Positions 15,783 to 24,184 are shown, counted from the first letter of the stretch. The stretch is DNA of 64,000 bases from Buttiauxella gaviniae ATCC 51604 (GCF_001654835.1 NZ_LXEP01000003.1:124001-188000), one strand, 5' to 3'. Notes: generated by a model from the sequence alone, not told the origin. Made by a program: numbers and translations.

Positions 15783-18266
15783 TTAGGGGTAAATCAGGTC
15801 GCTGTATTCGCGAACTGTTAGAGCTGTGGTACCGTCAGCACCTGGGGTCTTGTCTGTTATCTCCCATTGCGTCGCATCCAGTTCTTCAGATGAGGCAATA
15901 AAGTAGCGAGACGGAGATTGCACATTCATGCCGTCATAGATGTTGAGTTCGATATTCGGAATTGCAGCGCTGAAGCCAAAAGACGTGTCAGGCAAAGGCT
16001 GCGCCGGATAGCGCGCTGTCGGTGTTCCGAGATAATCGGTAACCACAACGAACATTGAGCCAGCAAAGTTAATCCGCTCGCTGGTTTCGAAGGCGTTACC
16101 GATACGAGAAACGACATAGCCTGACTGCTGATTTGTGTCGTAGGTATCAACAATCTGAACCATGTCGCCAACCCCCACCCACTCCCCGTCTGCCAGTGCT
16201 GTTATGCTCATAGCCATTCGTGAGTAGATGAGGCGCTTGCACTCTCTTAACGCCCTCTCGTTAGACTGGAACGCGTCACGCACATACATCATCTCGAACT
16301 TCTTCGCTTTCACTGGCGCGCCGGATACGATTGCTCCGTTGCTTATGCGGTAGCGAATGAAGTCCTGCTTATTGGTTGACGGATTACGGTACTGCACCTC
16401 GACACCATCAAACCCACCGGGCAGCGTCATGTCGTAGCTGAGTGAGTAACCAGCCTCGACCGTGTTATTGCGGTTAAATACCGTAGCGGGGGCGGTTTGC
16501 TTCTTGTCTCGAGTAAATGACATCACATCATCATCCCATGACACAGTTACACTGGCCGCGTCGCAGATGGTTTGCAGTCGAGCCCCCAGTGACACATCTT
16601 CATCATCGAAGGTGTAATCGAAACGACCAAGGCGCGGGTCTATCGCATCAATTTCAGCCTGAATCTGATACAGGCCGTAAAGGTCGATATTGCTTTCTGG
16701 CTGCCCGCCCATCACTAACCAGGTATGAGCCACTGCATCAGCGAATCTACGCGACGGACGAAGCGTGTAATCAACCGACTGCGTGCTGAGTGAGTAGCTG
16801 ATCGCGTATCGGTTGATCATCGCGTTGTATTTCAGCTCGCGCCCGGTTGAGTTCTCCGTTGCGCGAACCTTGATGATGACCGTTGTGTCATTAGGGTGGC
16901 TGACATTGTTCCTGACGTTAACCGCATGCACCTCCTCCACTTCCAGCTTGCTTGCATCGCTGGAGTTATCCGTTCGGTGGAATGAAAGCGAATAGCGCCC
17001 TCGTCCGGCTGCAGGCGTTATCTTGTCAGTGCGGAAAAACGTCTCGCTGGTAGAGTCATGAGGCGTGGTCTGCCGGTATGTGAATGTTTGAGTGGTACCA
17101 GGTATCTGATTGTTCTCAGCATCAACTTTCCATATCTGCAGTTGCCAGTTTGTTTCGCTATTCCCACCAAGGCCAGAACTGGTATGTACCCAGAGCTGAT
17201 CGGAATCGATTGGTGAGAAGAACGGGCCCACAATTAGCGCGGCGTTGTCATTCAGAATGAACTTCGTCGTGTTAATGGTTGCTGTGGTGATGTACGAGGC
17301 ACTGGAACCATTGATGCTGTCGAAGGTGAAGGTGTAATAAAACGTAGGTGAAACAACTGCGCCATCATCAGTCTGCACAGCACTGATCAGGTTAGCAAAC
17401 AGCGTCACATCTTCCGTCTTGGTGCCACCCGGCACTGGATAGGTAATGTTGAGAGCGAATGAAACAGCATGCGGTAATGCCAGCCCCATGAAGTAGTCAA
17501 ATTCAGCCTGCTTCACGATTTTCACTGCTATCTGACCGCCAGCGTAATTCCCACTAATCATTGTTGTTGCGGTGGCCGTCGCAATCGGGGTTCCGGTATC
17601 CTCGTTCGTTCCTGGCACTTCCTGCCCGTCTACATCGTCGAACTCATACCCTTCGTAAACTGTCGCTATCACATCACCTGGCTGGTAAATCGTGTACGAC
17701 GCGCCTGCCATTGAGCCCACATTCGTCTCTGAATAGCGCACCTGACTGATGTCATATTTGCCCAGGCCGAAGTTCATGAACTGCGTGACTTCTTTCTTGT
17801 TGTTCACGTACTCGAAGATTGCCTGCTGAATCAGGTCTGGATAGGCGCGGATCAGGCCGTAGTTATCAGGTCGAGCCTCGCCGTTACGGGCAATGTTCGT
17901 CTGCCCCTTGAGGCTGTTATTCGGTGATGTCTTGCTTTGCCCCGCAGCGCCGCCAGCGTTAGGCTGCTTAATGAAAGAGCCCATCACCTTTTGCGTGAAT
18001 TTTATCGGGTTGAAATGTTCGAGAGGATTGAGAAGGGTTTTGGCAAGGCCGCCGTTCTTGGGCTGATCAAAGATGATAATTCGGTCATCAACGTTAATGG
18101 TAAAATCGACATTGTCATCATCCTGCAGCTCTCGACCATTAATGATGGCCCGCACATCAGAATGCACACCTGCCTTTTCAAGCCACTCGCTGAACCTCGT
18201 CCCCGCTAACACTTCCATCCGTTGCTTCGGCAGCCCCGGCACTCTCTGTATTTCGATTACCGGCAT
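15783..18266 (-). CDS. Phage tail tip / host specificity protein (J-like)
   Basis: 827 residues from ATG at 18266 (GGAGTGGTATTCGT upstream), overlapping the preceding gene by 89 bp. Residues about 1-75 contain a small ubiquitin-like fold region (EIQRVPGLPKQRMEVLAG...NGRELQDDDNVDFTINVDDRIIIFDQP), followed by a hydrophobic patch and a large domain with ADAVAHTWLVMGGQPESNIDLYGLYQIQAEID and YRNPSTNKQDFIRYRI, as in central tail tip proteins of siphophages. The C-terminus ends TDKTPGADGTTALTVREYSDLIYP. Intact. It would form the tail tip and contact the host surface. Confidence 0.85.
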   Translation of the reverse strand: MPVIEIQRVPGLPKQRMEVLAGTRFSEWLEKAGVHSDVRAIINGRELQDDDNVDFTINVDDRIIIFDQPKNGGLAKTLLNPLEHFNPIKFTQKVMGSFIKQPNAGGAAGQSKTSPNNSLKGQTNIARNGEARPDNYGLIRAYPDLIQQAIFEYVNNKKEVTQFMNFGLGKYDISQVRYSETNVGSMAGASYTIYQPGDVIATVYEGYEFDDVDGQEVPGTNEDTGTPIATATATTMISGNYAGGQIAVKIVKQAEFDYFMGLALPHAVSFALNITYPVPGGTKTEDVTLFANLISAVQTDDGAVVSPTFYYTFTFDSINGSSASYITTATINTTKFILNDNAALIVGPFFSPIDSDQLWVHTSSGLGGNSETNWQLQIWKVDAENNQIPGTTQTFTYRQTTPHDSTSETFFRTDKITPAAGRGRYSLSFHRTDNSSDASKLEVEEVHAVNVRNNVSHPNDTTVIIKVRATENSTGRELKYNAMINRYAISYSLSTQSVDYTLRPSRRFADAVAHTWLVMGGQPESNIDLYGLYQIQAEIDAIDPRLGRFDYTFDDEDVSLGARLQTICDAASVTVSWDDDVMSFTRDKKQTAPATVFNRNNTVEAGYSLSYDMTLPGGFDGVEVQYRNPSTNKQDFIRYRISNGAIVSGAPVKAKKFEMMYVRDAFQSNERALRECKRLIYSRMAMSITALADGEWVGVGDMVQIVDTYDTNQQSGYVVSRIGNAFETSERINFAGSMFVVVTDYLGTPTARYPAQPLPDTSFGFSAAIPNIELNIYDGMNVQSPSRYFIASSEELDATQWEITDKTPGADGTTALTVREYSDLIYP

Positions 18267-18645
18267 ACGAATACCACTCCACTCTGGTAAATAATTTCTG
18301 GATAGTTCTAATCTGGTCAGAGCGGACACAGCCATTCTCGCCGCGACTATGTAGCGCCCTGCCATCGACAATCAGCCCTACGTGCACCGGCTGCGCGCCG
18401 TAGTAAGCAATGAAGATATCGCCGTCGCTGAAGTATTCAGCCCGCCGCCAGTAAACAACCTCATTCTCAAAGCACGTCATGAAGTCCTCGCCCGCTTCGT
18501 AGTCAGGCGAGTGGTGCAGCTCAATGCCGAGAACGTGCCGGTAATAGAGAATGACCAGGCCCCAGCAGTCTGCTGCATCGAAAGCGCAGGCACGGTTATG
18601 CCAGGGTATGCCAATCACCCTTTCAAGGAATTCAGCTTTAAGCAT
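18178..18645 (-). CDS. Phage tail assembly protein with NlpC/P60 fold
   Basis: 155 residues from ATG at 18645. The pattern FDAADCWGLVILYYRHVLG carries the catalytic Cys and YYGAQPVHVGLIVDGRALHSR the His, as in NlpC/P60 cysteine peptidases of siphophage tail tips (lambda gpK-like). It may open peptidoglycan during injection or help tail assembly. It overlaps its neighbours on both sides, in a tight tail operon. Confidence 0.87.
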   Translation of the reverse strand: MLKAEFLERVIGIPWHNRACAFDAADCWGLVILYYRHVLGIELHHSPDYEAGEDFMTCFENEVVYWRRAEYFSDGDIFIAYYGAQPVHVGLIVDGRALHSRGENGCVRSDQIRTIQKLFTRVEWYSYAGNRNTESAGAAEATDGSVSGDEVQRVA

Positions 18646-19108
18646 TTTGCAGCCCTGGAAACTCTTCGACGTTATAGAGCAGGCCAATGTTGGCATTAAG
18701 CGGATTCTTGATAGTTAGTGACACCGTCACATCATTAGCATCCAGGCTGATATCGCTCACGAACAGCGTCCAGGACTTTAGCGGTGTGTTCATATCATCC
18801 GCATCGAAGCGCTGGCGCGTGAACTGAATTGGCTCAATGCGTCCGTATGCCTTCCACTGCTTGAGTTGCTGCTTGAAGTCAGAAGCCATGCGACTGAATT
18901 TTACTGTTGAGGCGATAACTGGCGTGGAACTCTGCTGGCTCTCTGCGATTTCCATCCGGCATGGCTGATAGACTTGCCCGGCGAAAGTCTTGGGGAATAC
19001 CTGGTCGGCAACGAAACGAATGTAGCCAAATGTCGTGCTGTAAATGGTGATGGTGTCGTAGAGGATTCGGTTCGGTCTGCGGCTTTTAATTTCTCTGAAC
19101 GTTGGCAT
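18638..19108 (-). CDS. Phage tail protein, DUF1833-like
   Basis: 156 residues. It resembles DUF1833 proteins (EIKSRRPNRILYDTITIYSTTFGYIRFV; PCRMEIAESQQSSTPVIASTVKFSRMASDF), small tail-tip proteins analogous to lambda gpL. Start overlaps the stop of the upstream gene; the end overlaps the NlpC gene by 8 bp. Cytoplasmic assembly role inferred from position. Confidence 0.8.
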   Translation of the reverse strand: MPTFREIKSRRPNRILYDTITIYSTTFGYIRFVADQVFPKTFAGQVYQPCRMEIAESQQSSTPVIASTVKFSRMASDFKQQLKQWKAYGRIEPIQFTRQRFDADDMNTPLKSWTLFVSDISLDANDVTVSLTIKNPLNANIGLLYNVEEFPGLQNA

Positions 19109-19605
19109 TATGGCGCCCTCGGCAACGATTCTTTATCTCGGTCATCCGGATATCCGGTCACGACAATGTCCAGCCATCTATCCCACGGTGGCGGCAGTTC
19201 AACAATAATGTCGGCGTAATCATCATCGGAGTTTTTCAGCTGCCGGCAGATAACATCGCCTGACCAGGTGAACACGGAGCCGGATTGTGACCATGTGGGT
19301 CGCGCCACAAAATGCAGCTCCTGCATTTCAGGCTCACCGTACGCACCAGAGCCGATTCCAACTGGCATCAGGAACCACTGGTTAGACTTATCAAGATAGT
19401 TAGGGCTGCTCTCCCACTGCAGGAATGCCCGGTGCTGGTCGCGAGTGAATATCCATGTTAGTGAGAAGCCCGTTTTCAGGTCGTCGGTTAGCTTCTGGAA
19501 TATCGGCGCGCCAACTTGAGGTAAATCGGTGCGAAAGCCGGTATCTGGCTTTGGTGTTTTCGACTTCTGGGCCAGCGGGAGCCAGTCCGGGTAATTAACG
19601 GCCAT
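19108..19605 (-). CDS. Phage minor tail protein (M-like position)
   Basis: 165 residues, beginning MAVNYPDWLPLAQKSKTPKP. Rich in aromatic residues (FSLTWIFTRDQHRAFLQWE, PTWSQSGSVFTWSGDVICRQL). Its position before the DUF1833/NlpC/J-type genes matches lambda gpM-like proteins. It is followed by a 4-bp-scale overlap with the next gene. The gene upstream in a complete phage would be the tape measure, but here accessory genes intervene. Confidence 0.7.
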   Translation of the reverse strand: MAVNYPDWLPLAQKSKTPKPDTGFRTDLPQVGAPIFQKLTDDLKTGFSLTWIFTRDQHRAFLQWESSPNYLDKSNQWFLMPVGIGSGAYGEPEMQELHFVARPTWSQSGSVFTWSGDVICRQLKNSDDDYADIIVELPPPWDRWLDIVVTGYPDDRDKESLPRAP

Positions 19606-19683
19606 TTACCTTCCTCCGGGTGCATTCCCCCACCGCAGGCAGGCGGCGGCAAGATAGATTAGTAACGTTTCAAAATGGTACTA

Positions 19684-19712
19684 TTGTGGTTATTTACAGT
19701 TGTTCATAAGAT
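19684..19712 (+). promoter_or_regulatory. Sigma-70 promoter for the Arc-like gene
   Basis: TTGTGG (19684-19689) and TAAGAT (19707-19712) separated by 17 bases, about 27 bases before the ATG of the Arc-like gene. Good fit to the consensus; activity is inferred. Confidence 0.6.
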
Positions 19713-19738
19713 TCACGCACTTAAATGCGAGGTTTCTT

Positions 19739-19984
19739 ATGAAGGATTATGACGAGGTTCAGTTCCACTTGAGACTACCACCGGACGTTCACGAAAAAGT
19801 TAAGCAGCGAGCCAAGGCTAATGGCCGTTCTATTAACCTTGAGATTATTCGAACGCTTGAGCAATCATTCTTCCGCAGCGGCATTGCGCAGGAAGACAGT
19901 GACGAACGTGTTGCTACCTTAATCTCTGACCGGGTGCGAGAGATTGCTTTCGAGATAATCAAGAAGGAAAAAACCCGCAGTTAA
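19739..19984 (+). CDS. Arc-family ribbon-helix-helix repressor
   Basis: 81 residues from ATG at 19739 (GCGAGG upstream). The Arc/MetJ-type fold is clear: VQFHLRLPPDVHEKVKQRAKANGRSINLEIIRTLEQSF. It is transcribed against the tail genes. In phage P22 an Arc protein controls the antirepressor gene; here an antirepressor-like gene lies just beyond it. Its likely target is the promoter of the antirepressor genes. The gene ends inside a terminator hairpin. Confidence 0.87.
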   Translation: MKDYDEVQFHLRLPPDVHEKVKQRAKANGRSINLEIIRTLEQSFFRSGIAQEDSDERVATLISDRVREIAFEIIKKEKTRS

Positions 19985-19992
19985 GCGGGTTT
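19971..19992 (+). terminator. Terminator at the end of the Arc-like gene
   Basis: AAACCCGC, a 6-base loop, then GCGGGTTT. It overlaps the last codons of the Arc-like gene and separates it from the convergent antirepressor-like gene. Confidence 0.7.
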
Positions 19993-20018
19993 GAATGTCT
20001 CTCGTTTTAGCCAAGACA

Positions 20019-20765
20019 TTAAGCCGCATCAGCACCGTGTATAAGATGGCGGAGCGATTTCACACCTTCTGAGTTATAGCGGAACGCCTCAACCTGCTTG
20101 CTCGAATGTGCGGATTTATCAAGGAAGAACTTTCCATGCTGCTCAGTTTTCAGGTTATTAGCATTGGCGACACGGCCAATTTTTTGAGCTGACACACCAA
20201 GCATACCCCCTACCTCACCAGCCGTATGGTAATGCTCCTCAATTTGAGGAAGCGGCACTATTTCACCACCAATCAACGGATTAACCAGGGTTGCAACAAT
20301 CACCTGATTAGCCATTGGATCGAGCCTCGGAAGTAAGGACATTAGCTCACGAGCGGATGCAATGTTCTTCTCCAGTGCCTGAGCATTCAATTGCGCAGCT
20401 TTAGCGAGGCGATATTCAGGCAGCCCTGAGTTACTTTGCTTTGGTGCCTGGATAATCTGCATATCTTCCAGCTTGTCTACTAGCGAACGTCGAACTGCTT
20501 TCGATTCCCTAGCAGCCACACGCAAAGCTTGCTTGATGGACATGACTACTTTTTCAGACACTGTCTTGTTCGCTTTTTGAACTACGAAAATTTCGTAGTG
20601 CTCACCATCCAACTCATCCTTAATGCGATCAATGAAGTCGTTATTGCGCACAGCACTTTCACCGCATTCCTTGCGTGCCTTGTTAACCATCTCCAGTAGG
20701 TACTGGCTATCAATGGCTTTCTCGGTGACAACAGATCCGTTTACTGCTAAATTCATCTTAGTCAT
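20019..20765 (-). CDS. Phage antirepressor-like protein (C-terminal KilA-C/Ant-type)
   Basis: 248 residues. Helix-rich with no membrane segment. The C-terminal part (EEHYHTAGEVGGMLGVSAQKIGRVANANNLKTEQHGKFFLDKSAHSSKQVEAFRYNSEGV) fits the winged-helix tail of phage antirepressors. Residues 20-90 contain a region (SQYLLEMVNKARKECGESAVRNNDFIDRIKDELDGEHYEIF) like that seen in Ant/Rha-type proteins. It is followed by the converging Arc-like gene and preceded by a second antirepressor-like gene. Inferred role: binding and inactivating the CI-like repressor. Its exact family is uncertain. Confidence 0.65.
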   Translation of the reverse strand: MTKMNLAVNGSVVTEKAIDSQYLLEMVNKARKECGESAVRNNDFIDRIKDELDGEHYEIFVVQKANKTVSEKVVMSIKQALRVAARESKAVRRSLVDKLEDMQIIQAPKQSNSGLPEYRLAKAAQLNAQALEKNIASARELMSLLPRLDPMANQVIVATLVNPLIGGEIVPLPQIEEHYHTAGEVGGMLGVSAQKIGRVANANNLKTEQHGKFFLDKSAHSSKQVEAFRYNSEGVKSLRHLIHGADAA

Positions 20766-20848
20766 ATACGTTCCTATACGTTGCTAGACTTCAGTAGGCC
20801 GCCAGCTCCACACTGGCGGTTTTTCTTTTTGCGCCATCCCATGCGCCC

Positions 20849-21433
20849 TCAGTGATACTGCAATCCCTTCAAACCAGAAGCTCTTTCCATTCCACCGCGA
20901 ACACCATTCACCTGAGCACATGAATCTTTCAAACGATCAACCATCTTTGTTGCGATTGGTGAGCCAAGCGCTCTCAGTGCCGGGTTAAGCTCATTGCTCC
21001 AGATATCCCACATGGCGTCTAAGTGGATGCATGCCACATTGATGTTATGGACGTGCATTTTAAAATCGAATGCTGGATTGACGTTCCCCTGCGCAACTTC
21101 GCGATCAAGAATGTCCAGCACCCAGCGGCGAAACTCCTTGGCTTTGTCCGTGGTGGCGAACATGGCTATCAAGTGGCATCCGCGAAGAGAGAAAACACGC
21201 ACAGGGATATCAACCGCACCCGTTTTTCTAACGACACTCATTTTGAGGGTCGTTGACATTTTCTCGCTAAATTCATCGTGATAGCGGCTATAGATTTGCG
21301 TAACAGCATCAGACTTCTTATACCCTAGCGCCGCGGCCAGTTCGGATGATGTGAGCCATGTTTCGCCTGCATGGGAAACCGGATGGAATGCTGTTTGCTG
21401 GAAAGTTAATTCGTTGTTCTGTACACTGCTCAT
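20849..21433 (-). CDS. Phage antirepressor-like protein with BRO-N domain
   Basis: 194 residues from ATG at 21433; extending further upstream would run the frame through a hairpin. The BRO/Ant N-terminal fold is visible: ETWLTSSELAAALGYKKSDAVTQIYSRYHDEF and RVFSLRGCHLIAMFATTDKAKEFRRWVLDILDRE. It lies downstream of a Mnt-like gene on the same strand. With the gene at 20019 it could form a two-gene antirepressor module. Role inferred. Confidence 0.75.
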   Translation of the reverse strand: MSSVQNNELTFQQTAFHPVSHAGETWLTSSELAAALGYKKSDAVTQIYSRYHDEFSEKMSTTLKMSVVRKTGAVDIPVRVFSLRGCHLIAMFATTDKAKEFRRWVLDILDREVAQGNVNPAFDFKMHVHNINVACIHLDAMWDIWSNELNPALRALGSPIATKMVDRLKDSCAQVNGVRGGMERASGLKGLQYH

Positions 21434-21465
21434 GTTGGTTTTCTCGCAAGGATTACTGACATTAG

Positions 21466-21498
21466 AAACCCCGTTAGTGTTAGCGCACTGCGGGGTTT
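21466..21498. terminator. Hairpin between the Mnt-like and BRO-N genes
   Basis: AAACCCCG pairs with CGGGGTTT across a 17-base loop. There is no long T-run on the reverse strand, so it may act as an attenuator between the small repressor gene and the antirepressor. Confidence 0.55.
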
Positions 21499-21506
21499 CG
21501 TCGTTT

Positions 21507-21683
21507 TTACTGAATAGTAACAACACCTTTCTCCTCTAATTCGCGCAGCAGTTTCAAGCGATACACAATCTCACTATGCATAGTGCGAAGTGTTTTCTCC
21601 GCAGAGCTAGCGATCCAAGACTTATCCTCGGCAGGAAGCCGTAATTGAATTGGGTTGATAGTTTTAACTTCTTTATTCATCAT
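21507..21683 (-). CDS. Mnt/Arc-like ribbon-helix-helix repressor (58 aa)
   Basis: A 58-residue protein starting MMNKEVKTINPIQLRLPAED and ending KGVVTIQ, too short to be found by length filters. The strand INPIQLRLPAE and the helices DKSWIASSAEKTLRTMHSEIVYRLKLLRELEE fit the Arc/Mnt fold. It lies between the CI-like gene (divergent) and the BRO-N antirepressor gene, the position of mnt/arc in P22 immI. Inferred to repress the antirepressor operon. Confidence 0.8.
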   Translation of the reverse strand: MMNKEVKTINPIQLRLPAEDKSWIASSAEKTLRTMHSEIVYRLKLLRELEEKGVVTIQ

Positions 21684-21780
21684 ATAAGCACCTAGTAATT
21701 AAACCTCAACTGCATAATACTGCATCAAACAGCATTTGCAATATGCTTTGAGAGTTTTTTAGAGTTTAATGGATGTTCAT

Positions 21781-22482
21781 ATGCAGTTTGACGACACCTT
21801 CCCACATAGAGTTGCATCTTGCCGCGCGCGGCTAGGTCTGACGCAATCAGAGCTAGCATCAAAGATCGGGGTAGTTCAAAGGATGATCGCCGCATATGAA
21901 ATTGGTGAATCAAAGCCCAGAATGAAGGTTCTCATCAAATTAGCTGAGGCGTTGAATGTCAGTGAAGAGTGGCTAGCCTCGGGAGATGGGCAAGAGCCAG
22001 ACATACGTAGAAAACCTTCTTCGGCACCTGCCCGGCAAATACCTATTATCTCTTCTGAAAATGTTAGCGCATGGCTTTACGACTCTGGAGAGAAAAAGAA
22101 TCTCATAGAAAAACTTCATACAACTTCATTACCGTTAAGTAATCTTGGGTTTGCCTTAGTCATTGATGATGCGGCGATGGCCTCCTCAGATCAGTTTGGC
22201 TATGGATTTCCTAGGAAATGCTTGGTTTTCTTCGACCCATGCATGGAAGCTGAAGATCAGGATTATGTCTTGGTGCTAATGCTCGACGGGAAAACGATGT
22301 TTAGGCAGCTATTTGCTGGGTATTCGGGAACAATTCTACAGCCAATTGATAGCAGATACCCTCCTGAAAACCTAACTAGCTATGAAGATGAAGAAGGGAA
22401 CACTCCTATGCTAATACCTGCAGTTTCTTATGAAGTTCAGCTTCCATCAGCGGAACGACTCCAGGATTCAGCATTAGGTTAA
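21781..22482 (+). CDS. Phage CI-like repressor with apparently inactive S24 domain
   Basis: 233 residues from ATG at 21781, with GGA seven bases upstream (21769 is an alternative). The N-terminal Xre-type helix-turn-helix is clear (VASCRARLGLTQSELASKIGVVQRMIAAYEIGESKPRMKVLIKLAEAL). The C-terminal part resembles LexA/CI (DYVLVLMLDGKTMFRQLFAG). The expected catalytic Ser in a GDSM-type motif appears as DDAAMASS, and the Lys as FRQLF; no Ala-Gly or Cys-Gly cleavage pair is visible in the hinge. It is therefore probably not self-cleaving and would be removed by the antirepressors beside it. Confidence 0.82.
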   Translation: MQFDDTFPHRVASCRARLGLTQSELASKIGVVQRMIAAYEIGESKPRMKVLIKLAEALNVSEEWLASGDGQEPDIRRKPSSAPARQIPIISSENVSAWLYDSGEKKNLIEKLHTTSLPLSNLGFALVIDDAAMASSDQFGYGFPRKCLVFFDPCMEAEDQDYVLVLMLDGKTMFRQLFAGYSGTILQPIDSRYPPENLTSYEDEEGNTPMLIPAVSYEVQLPSAERLQDSALG

Positions 22483-22500
22483 AAAGCCCACCTGAGTGGG

Positions 22501-22836
22501 CTATTTGGTAACTAGAGCCATAAATAGCGGAACAAGGATGGCAGACACAAGAAGAGCAACTAGCCACTTCTGATTTTCATCAGCCTTGTCCCTGAATCGC
22601 GTGTCCATAGCGCCTAATTTATCCACCAAGCGCGTCTCCATATTATCCATTTTTTGGCTAATGTTTTTGAGCTCGCTTTCAACGCCACGCATATTGCGCT
22701 CTCGTAGCTCGTCAGTTGCCTCAAGTCGAGCTATGCGTTCACGTGTATACATATCACCCCCATCACCGCCGCCTCCGCCATTTTTGAATCGCGGAAATGG
22801 TACCAGGTTTGTGCCATCATCCCTGTCAGCCTGCAT
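22501..22836 (-). CDS. Small phage protein with coiled coil and C-terminal membrane segment
   Basis: 111 residues. A glycine-rich N-terminus (FKNGGGGGDGGDM) is followed by a charged coiled-coil region (about residues 30-85) and one C-terminal membrane segment (WLVALLVSAILVPLFMAL). This layout resembles XhlA-type or other small phage membrane proteins. It overlaps the upstream gene by 11 bp. Function is not recognised. Confidence 0.6.
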   Translation of the reverse strand: MQADRDDGTNLVPFPRFKNGGGGGDGGDMYTRERIARLEATDELRERNMRGVESELKNISQKMDNMETRLVDKLGAMDTRFRDKADENQKWLVALLVSAILVPLFMALVTK

Positions 22837-23191
22837 TTTCTTTCCCCTCTTCGACCCATTTAAGCACTGGCCATACGGCTATATGGTGTGTAAATCCACA
22901 GTTCCGACAAATTACCCGGTACTGATATTGCATTATCGATGAGGGAGGGCCATCGGCTTCAAGTTTAATGTAATCGACGAATGTTTTTCTTTCACTACCA
23001 TCTGGCCCGGTTTGAATCACGCCACATTCAGGTATCCCGATATCCTCACTCCCACAGAGTAAGCAAGTGAAAACAGGGATACCTCGCTTGTACAAAAACT
23101 CTGAAAGCAGTGCTGGAGTAACCTGCTCAAGTCGCCGCTGAAGCGTTAAACTATTTTTTCTTTGGCGATCATCTTCATCTTGCATGCTCAT
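22826..23191 (-). CDS. Hypothetical phage protein with two zinc-ribbon-like cysteine pairs
   Basis: 121 residues. CLLCGSEDIGIPECG and CRNCGFTHH provide two CxxC motifs plus histidines, suggesting a zinc ribbon. It lies between the exported phage protein and the coiled-coil membrane protein in an accessory stretch of the tail region. I do not recognise it. Confidence 0.6.
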   Translation of the reverse strand: MSMQDEDDRQRKNSLTLQRRLEQVTPALLSEFLYKRGIPVFTCLLCGSEDIGIPECGVIQTGPDGSERKTFVDYIKLEADGPPSSIMQYQYRVICRNCGFTHHIAVWPVLKWVEEGKENAG

Positions 23192-23323
23192 TCACCGAAA
23201 GCAATATTTTGGCAAATTTAACATGTGCTTATGAAGCTCATGAACTGATCATTTATCCATGCACCTGAGTGGGCTATTGTCGCTAGTCATCTTGGACGTG
23301 AAATCTTCCAGGAGGATTTTTAA

Positions 23324-23695
23324 CTACTTGCATCGCTTGCTCAAATCATCTCTAGCAAGGTCTGCTTGATGCCCCATGTCGTATAGGCTTACTGGTTTAT
23401 CAACCATCAAGACGTTTGATTTCTCAGTCACGTGGGCAATGAACACTATGTTGGCGTTTTCATTGCCGTTAGTGACAATCACCTTTCCACACACATTACC
23501 GATCCGAGCATAGCTAGAATCCTCGTATTCCGGGAAAAACTTCACGTCTGAAATGGATGAAACTTTTACAGCCTCAGGGAAAAACTTTGTTTTAGCGTCA
23601 CTTGTTACTTGCTGAACAATTTCAGAGTTAGAAATCGCCATAGCTTGCAATGGTAACAAACACAGAAATCCTACTAATATCTTCTTCACATCCAC
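23324..23695 (-). CDS. Hypothetical exported phage protein
   Basis: 123 residues with a signal peptide (MDVKKILVGFLCLLPLQAMA). The mature part contains two cysteines (GNVCGKVIV and SKRCK). Such exported single genes in tail regions often alter the lysogen surface; that is only a suggestion. Transcribed with the tail genes. Confidence 0.6.
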   Translation of the reverse strand: MDVKKILVGFLCLLPLQAMAISNSEIVQQVTSDAKTKFFPEAVKVSSISDVKFFPEYEDSSYARIGNVCGKVIVTNGNENANIVFIAHVTEKSNVLMVDKPVSLYDMGHQADLARDDLSKRCK

Positions 23696-23756
23696 ACCCC
23701 AGTAAGTAACATTTTGTCACATGGTATCAGAGGGATGAAGCAAGGCAATGCAACAA

Positions 23757-24180
23757 TTACCCTCGCGCTTTTCTCGGTGCCTGGTGATACTGCTCAATAG
23801 CCTGACTCGCTGGGCCGCCGTTGCTGATGTCATAAACGAACGCATCAACAGTCCACCCGCCTTTACCATCTGGTGTCGCCTGCGCGTCCACGGTGGAACT
23901 GGTGTAGTTATTGATGTTCACAACAACGCCACCACCTCCACCGCTTCCGCTCTGCATATCCTTGTTGCTGATGACCTTGCCGTTATCGCCGGGGATCATG
24001 AATTGCTTACCGCTGCTGGCCTGGTAGATTTCAGGCATACCGCCCTCACCTACCTGATACATTGAGCCAGCTGATACCGGGCCACCATTCTTGCGCTTGC
24101 CAGCCAATGAGCTTGAGAGCGCCATCGCAGCTATAACCGCGCCAATACCAATTGCAGCTGCGCCACCGAACGAACCGATA
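23757..24180 (-). pseudogene. Tail tape-measure protein, 3' end only
   Basis: The reverse strand encodes about 140 residues ending NGGPASQAIEQYHQAPRKARG. Features of tape-measure C-termini are visible: FGGAAAIGIGAVIAAMALSSSLAG (hydrophobic) and NGGPVSAGSMYQVGEGGMPEIYQASSGKQFMIPGDNGKVISN. Upstream of about 24180 the frame continues into unrelated sequence that belongs to an Ea22-like gene on the other strand, so the gene was cut by a deletion. Confidence 0.85.
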
Positions 24181-24184
24181 CCGG

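Noticed and set aside
15926-18294. Plus- and minus-strand reading frames overlapping the J-like gene
   Set aside because: All lie within the tail tip coding region in other frames and show no protein features.
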